Shown here one piece after another: positions 1 through 3,903 of a DNA stretch of 20,858 nt. The number at the start of each line of letters is the position of its first letter. The first letter of the stretch is position 1. Both the position numbers and the translations under genes were made by a program. The notes under the pieces were generated by a model. That model was not told the origin of the DNA, did not search any database, and saw only the letters and a list, made by a program, of their open reading frames with translations. The DNA comes from a virus, in the IMG/VR virus record IMGVR_UViG_3300039310_000030, positions 1 to 20,858 of that record. One strand, written 5' to 3'.

Positions 1-1
1 G

Positions 2-67
2 AGCGGAGTAGTAGTGGGAGCTGTAGAGTTAGGTAAGTTTTTATTTAAGGTTTTTACTGGAAAATAA
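2..67 (+). CDS. C-terminal end of an upstream gene (partial)
   Basis: An open frame enters from the left edge and stops with TAA at 65-67. The 21 visible residues are hydrophobic with small residues, containing GVVVGAVELGKFLF and ending in TGK, which could be a membrane-associated or buried C-terminal helix. Nothing in this short piece identifies a family. It lies on the same strand as all later genes. It could also be a chance open frame, because the other two + frames have early stops here but the stretch is short. Confidence 0.3.
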   Translation, partial: SGVVVGAVELGKFLFKVFTGK

Positions 68-98
68 GGCTTATTATGAAAAGAATCTTGGAGCTGGT

Positions 99-290
99 AT
101 GTTCATATCTCCAGATATTGAACATGGCTTTATGGGATATACCGAACCTCTTCGTAGGTTTGTTCAGCCTGAAGGATATACTCCACAGGTAAACGAATTA
201 AAGAAAGGTAATCGATGTCCAGTAATTCTAACTTATCTAAAGCTAAGAGTGCTAAGAATGATGAGTTTTATACACGGATGGGAGATGTAG
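99..290 (+). CDS. possible small ORF upstream of and overlapping the methyltransferase
   Basis: An ATG with a reasonable ribosome binding site (GGAG, five bases before the start) opens a 63-codon frame. Its first ~37 residues lie before the methyltransferase start and look protein-like (MFISPDIEHGFMGYTEP...). The rest is simply the methyltransferase start region read in another frame. The frame is also open upstream of the ATG back to about position 33, so it could be a remnant of a longer gene. No family recognised. It may be spurious; the only positive signs are the ribosome binding site and amino-acid composition. Confidence 0.22.
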   Translation: MFISPDIEHGFMGYTEPLRRFVQPEGYTPQVNELKKGNRCPVILTYLKLRVLRMMSFIHGWEM

Positions 291-760
291 AGAAAGAGTT
301 ATTTTACTATAAGGATCAATTGTTTGGTAAGACTGTTTTATGTAATTGTGACGATCCTTATGAGTCTAATTTCTTTCTATACTTTGCTCTTAATTTCGCC
401 GCGCTCGGCTTAAAGCGCCTTATCGCTACAAGTTATGGAACTTCAAAGGTAGCAAAAGGACAGTTAAGTTTCTTTGCTATAAATGTAGACAAAATAGCAG
501 ACATTCCAGTAGATTATTACGGAGTAATGGGAGTTCCTATTACTTTTATAGAGAAATATAATCCTAATCAGTTTGAGATATTAGGAATCGGTATTGCTAA
601 TTTAGGACTGGAAGCCGGAGTAAAACCATATAAGGAAGAACATAAAAAGTATAGAAAAGAAGTTCAAAAAAGAGGGGCAGTTGATGGTGATTTATATATG
701 GTTATAAAAGGAATAGTCGTTGTTCCTTATGCCAGAATTCTAATAAGAAGGAAAGTTTAG
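215..760 (+). CDS. EcoRI-family adenine-specific DNA methyltransferase with central catalytic segment deleted
   Basis: Residues 7-75 match the N-terminal signature of EcoRI-type adenine methyltransferases: KNDEFYT (14-20), VLCNCDDPYESNFF (41-54) and the LGLKRLIATSY stretch. Residues 88-125 match the family's C-terminal part (INVDKIADIP, YGVMGVPITF, KYNPNQFEILG), and the end has the typical YARILIRRK. Family members are usually about 300-370 residues; this one is 181. The missing piece should lie near residue 87/88 (about position 475), where the LSFF stretch runs directly into AINVDK. That piece normally carries the NPPF/DPPY catalytic motif, and no such motif is present. The frame is intact and the start has a good ribosome binding site (AAAGG). 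Methylation activity is therefore unlikely; a DNA- or SAM-binding remnant or a recent deletion are the options. Family assignment is from remembered signatures, not a search. Confidence 0.85.
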   Translation: MSSNSNLSKAKSAKNDEFYTRMGDVEKELFYYKDQLFGKTVLCNCDDPYESNFFLYFALNFAALGLKRLIATSYGTSKVAKGQLSFFAINVDKIADIPVDYYGVMGVPITFIEKYNPNQFEILGIGIANLGLEAGVKPYKEEHKKYRKEVQKRGAVDGDLYMVIKGIVVVPYARILIRRKV

Positions 761-789
761 TATAAAGAAGCAGAAAATAAATATTTTCA

Positions 790-811
790 AAATGTGATCT
801 AGATCACATAT
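790..811. promoter_or_regulatory. near-perfect CRP-type binding palindrome
   Basis: TGTGATCT (793-800) abuts AGATCACA (801-808), a perfect 16-bp palindrome. Extended to 22 bp it equals the consensus cAMP-CRP site of enterobacteria at 21 of 22 positions (mismatch at 810). It lies between the methyltransferase stop and an extended -10 promoter. Its centre (800.5) is about 50 bp before the likely start of transcription, which is not one of the standard activating spacings (-41.5 or -61.5). It may act with a second factor, from another start, or as a repressor site. The same sequence could form an RNA hairpin, but no U-tract follows to make it a terminator. Confidence 0.6.
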
Positions 812-835
812 TTTGCCAAAAGTGCCAAAAAGCCG

Positions 836-844
836 TGGTATAAT
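836..844 (+). promoter_or_regulatory. extended -10 promoter (TGGTATAAT)
   Basis: A consensus -10 hexamer TATAAT (839-844) is preceded by TG one base away, the extended -10 form that can work without a good -35 box. The best -35 candidates (TTGCCA at 813-818) are 20 bp away, too far. The CRP-like palindrome sits just upstream. The predicted start is near 851, leaving a leader of about 220 bases before the zinc-finger gene at 1071. Confidence 0.5.
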
Positions 845-851
845 TATATTA

Positions 852-1016
852 GTGAGAGGGTTCCACGTAGTCCTATTGGGGAAATCCAAAGGAGTACGGT
901 TGTTACGTCGGGCCGACCCGAAGACAATTAAACTGAAACTACTTGATCCGACCTGAATGTACGACATCAAAAATGATTTTGATATCATCAAAACGAAGTT
1001 TGAGAAATCGGCGTGA
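852..1016 (+). other. two tandem tiny in-frame ORFs in the leader, codon use unlike the phage
   Basis: Downstream of the extended -10 promoter, one frame is open from GTG 852 (34 codons; an internal TTG at 900 has a strong AAAGGAG ribosome binding site) to TGA 954-956. It is followed at once by ATG 957 in the same frame, open for 19 codons to TGA 1014-1016. The codons (ccg, acc, atc, acg, tcg, gcg, ctg) are richer in G/C third positions than the phage genes around it. This could be a leader peptide pair, a decayed foreign gene split by TGA, or chance. No homology recognised. The stretch 761-1070 holds no other coding candidate. Confidence 0.2.
966..993. promoter_or_regulatory. triple ATCAAAA inverted-repeat cluster, possible operator
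   Basis: Three copies of a 7-bp half-site alternate in orientation: ATCAAAA (966-972), TTTTGAT (977-983) and ATCAAAA (987-993), separated by 4 and 3 bases. The cluster ends six bases before the -35 box of the promoter at 1000-1028, a typical place for an activator or a cooperative repressor. The regulator is unknown. The repeat also lies within the tiny ORF at 957-1016, so coding use cannot be excluded. Confidence 0.35.
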
Positions 1017-1028
1017 AGCACCTATACT
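1000..1028 (+). promoter_or_regulatory. sigma70-type promoter driving the homing-gene block
   Basis: TTGAGA (1000-1005, five of six consensus bases) and TATACT (1023-1028, five of six) are separated by exactly 17 bp. The predicted start is near 1035, giving a leader of about 36 bases to the ATG at 1071. It is the best -35/-10 match I found in the window. An ATCAAAA repeat cluster abuts it upstream. Confidence 0.6.
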
Positions 1029-1070
1029 AGACAGTAATGTAGTTCAGAGCTCCACTTATAGAATTACTAT

Positions 1071-1805
1071 ATGAAGAACTTAAAACAACACGAAAAGCTG
1101 GCCAGTCAGACGACAACTCCTTATGCCTCTAGTGCGCCTACGGTCGATTTCCTTGAAGAAATCGTACCTAAGGCGCCTTTAAAACCCAAACATGCTGGAG
1201 GAAGACCTCCTCTAGGCTCTATAAACGAAAATAACGACCTTGAAGCAGGTAAAACTTATAATGAAGCCATATTAGTTGAGAATACTTATAGAAGTAGAAA
1301 CTTCTTTGGTAAATCTTATATTATGGCTGATTGTTTATGTTTACGATGTGGAAATCATTTTACTTGTAGATTACAGAATTTGAAAAGTGGACATACTAGA
1401 TCTTGCGGATGTCTTAAAAAAGAAGTCGAGAAAACTTATGCTAAGAATACAAGTTCTAAGTTATCAGACGAAGTATTAAATAAAATAGGCCCTGTATATT
1501 ATGGTCCTAGTTACAATGTATTTGTTAAGCGTAAATTAGCTGGAATGTTCAAGATAGCGTACTTTGTTATTGATTGGGCAGCAAGGCTTTGGAAAGAAAA
1601 GTACCCTGAAGCATATTTGAAAGTTAAAGCTGAGAAGGAAGCCACCTTAGCAATCAAGAAAGCTAAGCAGCTAGCAATCGAAGAAAACGGTTATATTAAA
1701 CTACCTTATCGGTTATTTAGAGTCGGAGGTCCATTCGGACCTACTGAGGGAGAAGAAAGCACTAAACGTTGGAATGAAAAGCACAAGATCCGAACTACTA
1801 GATAG
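1071..1805 (+). CDS. zinc-finger protein of homing-endonuclease type, no nuclease motif seen
   Basis: The 244-residue protein carries at 88-114 a Cys pattern common in DNA-binding parts of phage homing endonucleases: C90-x2-C93, then an F/L-rich spacer and KSGHTRSCGCL with C112 and C114. The stretch HAGGRPPLGS (41-50) resembles an AT-hook core and may contact the minor groove. The C-terminal half is Lys/Glu-rich and probably helical. I see no HNH, GIY-YIG or LAGLIDADG catalytic motif, so it may be a DNA-binding relative or a nuclease I cannot recognise. The ATG has no clear ribosome binding site; the leader can form AGTAAT/ATTACT pairing (1033-1038 with 1062-1067) just before it, so initiation may be weak or controlled. 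The next homing gene starts 20 bases downstream. Confidence 0.7.
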   Translation: MKNLKQHEKLASQTTTPYASSAPTVDFLEEIVPKAPLKPKHAGGRPPLGSINENNDLEAGKTYNEAILVENTYRSRNFFGKSYIMADCLCLRCGNHFTCRLQNLKSGHTRSCGCLKKEVEKTYAKNTSSKLSDEVLNKIGPVYYGPSYNVFVKRKLAGMFKIAYFVIDWAARLWKEKYPEAYLKVKAEKEATLAIKKAKQLAIEENGYIKLPYRLFRVGGPFGPTEGEESTKRWNEKHKIRTTR

Positions 1806-1825
1806 CCAACTTTAATCGGAGATAT

Positions 1826-2569
1826 ATGAAACCAGAGACCAGGAATAAAATATCATCAGCAAGAAAAGGCCAGAAACGCAACTTATCGCCTGAAACTCGA
1901 TTCAAGATGGGCGCCGGTAACCGCGGCCGCAGCCTTAAGAAAATTCCCGTGGAGCTTCAAAACAAAGTCGATGCTTTGAACGCGATACTACCGCCCGATA
2001 AGGTAGCTTTACCCCTAAGTCAAGGCCTAACGACGGTCATTGACAAAAGCGATCTTCCAAGAGTAAAAGCGTTAGGTTCCCTTCAGGTCCGTTTTCCCAA
2101 AAAAGGCAAACCTTACGCATACTATTCTATTTGGGGTGGCGGCAAGAATCACGGCCACAGCCTAGCACGATTTCTACTAGGACTTGAAAAGGGAGATAGA
2201 CGCACCAGTGACCATAAGCAACACTTCGGCCAGGATGGGCTAATGCCAGAATCGACTCTGATTAACTGCAAGGTCTGGAACGGCGAGCAGCACCTTCGAA
2301 TCGCCTCGGTAAGCCAAAACAATTGCAATGCCCGAAAACAAAGCAGGGAGCTAAGTTCTCGCTTTAAAGGAGTAAGTATTTGGCGCCCGAATGGGTATGA
2401 ATATTATCGGGCACAAATAACTCATATTGTAGATGGCGTGTCCCGGACCGTATATCTTGGAGTTTTTCCGTTTACTGATGAAGGCGAAAAGCTGGCAGCG
2501 TTACAATACAACTATTTCAGTAAGCTGTTTCATGGCGATAGCGCCTTGTTGAACGAGATTGAGGATTAG
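1826..2569 (+). CDS. HNH homing endonuclease with NUMOD3 and AP2-type DNA-binding parts
   Basis: The protein has three parts. Residues 1-38 hold two NUMOD3-like repeats (KPETRNKISSARKGQ, then LSPETRFKMGAGNRG), DNA-binding modules of mobile endonucleases. Residues ~95-172 form an HNH-type segment: SDHKQHFG (D129, H130), a conserved NGEQHLRIAS and the NNCNARK end. Residues ~178-237 look like an AP2 domain (SSRFKGVSIW, YYRAQI, YLGVF, AALQYNYFSKLFHG). Such HNH-AP2 proteins are standard phage homing endonucleases that nick DNA and spread their own gene. The ribosome binding site is good (GGAG before ATG). Codons here, especially 1905-2340, are richer in G/C at third positions than neighbouring genes, which fits recent arrival from elsewhere. 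The 113 bp after the stop contains one 21-codon frame (2608-2673) with no other support. Confidence 0.85.
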   Translation: MKPETRNKISSARKGQKRNLSPETRFKMGAGNRGRSLKKIPVELQNKVDALNAILPPDKVALPLSQGLTTVIDKSDLPRVKALGSLQVRFPKKGKPYAYYSIWGGGKNHGHSLARFLLGLEKGDRRTSDHKQHFGQDGLMPESTLINCKVWNGEQHLRIASVSQNNCNARKQSRELSSRFKGVSIWRPNGYEYYRAQITHIVDGVSRTVYLGVFPFTDEGEKLAALQYNYFSKLFHGDSALLNEIED

Positions 2570-2682
2570 TTCTCCACAGCCTACTCCACCGAAGGACTTC
2601 CTCGATAATGCAGCTGGTTGGCCGCCGCCCATCGTATATTCACAATCTCGTATACTCGACCAGACCCAGTTAGTGGACCACT

Positions 2683-2907
2683 ATGAAAAAGAAATCCGAA
2701 CTTGAATCTCCGATAAAAGAATCTATACCTGTTGAGACTATTCAGACGCTATTTGATGTAGCTAAAGCACTTGAAGAGATTCGTAAAACAATCGAGTTTC
2801 GCTTATCGAAAAACACCGCAGAGAGATCTATCCTAGAACGCAGCCTGTTCAGAACGCAACTAACTATAATAGACTTGGGTCTAGTCAACGCTATACCTAG
2901 AGAGTAG
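2683..2907 (+). CDS. small hypothetical helical protein
   Basis: A 74-residue, mostly helical, charged protein with no cysteine or membrane segment; the middle (IQTLFDVAKALEEIRKTIEFRL) looks like an amphipathic helix. No family recognised. The ribosome binding site is weak (TGGA nine bases before ATG), so the start is uncertain. It sits between two homing-type genes, so it may be an accessory passenger or a true phage gene displaced by them. The reading frame is uninterrupted with phage-like codon use. Confidence 0.5.
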   Translation: MKKKSELESPIKESIPVETIQTLFDVAKALEEIRKTIEFRLSKNTAERSILERSLFRTQLTIIDLGLVNAIPRE

Positions 2908-2964
2908 TATACTAGACAGCGGTATAGGGTATAACACTCTGTCAGCTACATATTAACTCCCGCC

Positions 2965-3014
2965 GGCGCCTCAGTTCGAGTAATATTCTTCTAAAGAATA
3001 AATCCTGGGGCGCC
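2965..3014 (+). other. nested GC-rich hairpin in the 2908-3107 intergenic region
   Basis: GGCGCCTCAG (2965-2974) pairs with CTGGGGCGCC (3005-3014) over 10 bp with one G-U. Inside it, ATTCTT (2985-2990) pairs with AAGAAT (2994-2999) around a CTA loop. No U-run follows, so it is not a standard terminator. Downstream, GAAAGC (3040-3045) can pair with GCTTTC (3073-3078) around an inner ATGAT/ATCAT hairpin (3050-3064). Upstream, CTATACC (2891-2897) can pair with GGTATAG (2921-2927). The gap between the small gene and the NUMOD3 gene thus looks like structured RNA or a DNA site; function unknown. Confidence 0.5.
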
Positions 3015-3070
3015 ATTAGGGATAAGTTAGAGTCTAATAGAAAGCTTACATGATGGTCTATCATACTACT

Positions 3071-3099
3071 TTGCTTTCTGACTTGACTCGTGATACAAT
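3071..3099 (+). promoter_or_regulatory. possible sigma70 promoter upstream of the NUMOD3 gene and terS
   Basis: TTGCTT (3071-3076) and TACAAT (3094-3099) are 17 bp apart. The predicted start near 3106 lies only two bases before the ATG at 3108, which would make a nearly leaderless message for that gene and a ~410-base leader for terS. TATAAG at 3101-3106 is an alternative -10. The -35 box overlaps the arm of a hairpin (3040-3078). Confidence 0.35.
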
Positions 3100-3107
3100 A
3101 TATAAGT

Positions 3108-3419
3108 ATGGAAGAAATAACAGAGACCGACTTCGTAACTCCTATGCCTAAATTTCCCGTTAGGCTAGCTAGAACATCTTGTATATGTCCTGAACCATTA
3201 GCGGACGGGTCCAGAGTAATATCTCCATCTTGCTGTAAATGTCATCGTTGGGAATATTTTAAACCAAAGGCCACCCGGCCGCCTAAAGTATATCATTTAC
3301 GCAACGAGAGAGACCTAAAACAAAAACGAATAATATCTGAAGAGACCCGCGCTAAACTAAGTAAAGCACGAAAAGGTAAACCTCCTAACAATAAAGGTAA
3401 ACCTAATAGCTCCATATAG
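3108..3419 (+). CDS. Cys-rich protein with a C-terminal NUMOD3 motif
   Basis: A 103-residue protein whose end (SEETRAKLSKARKGKPPNN) is a clear NUMOD3 DNA-binding motif as found in GIY-YIG and HNH homing endonucleases. The N-terminal half has a Cys/His cluster (CICP, then CCKCHRW) that could bind zinc. No HNH or GIY-YIG catalytic motif is visible, so this may be a DNA-binding remnant of a homing endonuclease or a short relative of unknown activity. There is no ribosome binding site before either the ATG at 3108 or the alternative GTG at 3090; I chose the ATG because the GTG lies within the predicted promoter. It ends 99 bases before the chosen terS start. Confidence 0.6.
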   Translation: MEEITETDFVTPMPKFPVRLARTSCICPEPLADGSRVISPSCCKCHRWEYFKPKATRPPKVYHLRNERDLKQKRIISEETRAKLSKARKGKPPNNKGKPNSSI

Positions 3420-3518
3420 CACATTAAAGACTAATACGTGCTCATTAAGGAACACGACCTGACAGTAGACAACCTAGACAACCTAAACAAGCAAATATCT
3501 GATAGGAAAATAGTTATA

Positions 3519-3854
3519 ATGGCTAAAGACAACAAAAAGATAGACTTAAAGCAACTAGAAGCTTTGTGCAACATTGGATGCACTATGAGCGAAGTTGCTG
3601 CTGTCTTTAATTGTTCAGAATCAACACTTAGCCGTAGATTCTCTAAATACTTCAAGAATGGTATAGAGAATGCAAAGATATCTCTCCGCAGAAAGCAGTA
3701 TGCGCTGGCGCTAGAAGGAAACGTGCCGTTACTTATTCATTTATCTAAGCATGTATTAAATCAGAACGATAAGGTTACTCTTGCAGGCGACAAAGAAGCT
3801 CCGCTTGAGATATTAGTTCGATATGTTGATGAGCCTGATTCCGAAGATCAATAG
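3519..3854 (+). CDS. terS: terminase small subunit
   Basis: The small terminase recognises the viral DNA packaging start and hands it to the large subunit. The 111-residue form starting at ATG 3519 has an N-terminal helix-turn-helix (residues ~11-42: LEALCNIGCTMSEVAAVF followed by NCSESTLSRRF), then the pattern seen in many phage small terminases: LRRKQYALALEGNVPLLIHLSKHVLNQ. A GTG at 3438 would add 27 residues but has no ribosome binding site; the ATG has AGGAAA about ten bases upstream. Position directly before the large subunit supports the call. An intrinsic terminator overlaps its last codons and stop. The packaging site is often inside or near this gene in related phages, but I cannot point to it. 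Confidence 0.88.
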   Translation: MAKDNKKIDLKQLEALCNIGCTMSEVAAVFNCSESTLSRRFSKYFKNGIENAKISLRRKQYALALEGNVPLLIHLSKHVLNQNDKVTLAGDKEAPLEILVRYVDEPDSEDQ

Positions 3855-3868
3855 GGATCGGGCTTTTT
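3832..3868 (+). terminator. intrinsic terminator between terS and terL
   Basis: AGCCTGATTCC (3832-3842) pairs with GGGATCGGGCT (3854-3864) over 11 bp (two G-U pairs) with an 11-base loop, followed by TTTTT (3864-3868). The hairpin includes the terS stop codon. It would limit transcription from terS into terL, so terL may need read-through or its own promoter; I see no convincing promoter in the short gap. Ribosomes finishing terS would cover the left arm, which could couple terS translation to read-through. Confidence 0.7.
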
Positions 3869-3903
3869 CTATGTAGAAACATATATTATGTAAGCAGGTC
3901 CTA

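Noticed and set aside
785-816. CRP palindrome as an intrinsic terminator for the methyltransferase gene
   Set aside because: The stem is AT-rich with almost no loop and is followed by ATTTTG rather than a clean U-tract; a protein site explains it better.
740-1021. 93-codon frame on the - strand
   Set aside because: It covers the CRP palindrome, both promoters and the leader on the other strand, has a low-complexity aromatic C-terminus and no credible ribosome binding site.
1022-2920. Shared TATACTAGACAG at 1023-1034 and 2908-2919 as group I intron core (P7-like) or a recombination site
   Set aside because: No other intron core elements could be placed, and 12-base repeats are expected by chance in a window of this size; the first copy is explained by a -10 box.
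2963-3016. tRNA-like look of the hairpin (TTCGAG near GC-rich arms and a CCA-like end)
   Set aside because: No D-arm or anticodon arm of correct size; the fold is a nested single hairpin.
3438-3518. GTG start at 3438 for terS
   Set aside because: No ribosome binding site; the added residues are hydrophilic and not family-like, while ATG 3519 is preceded by AGGAAA.
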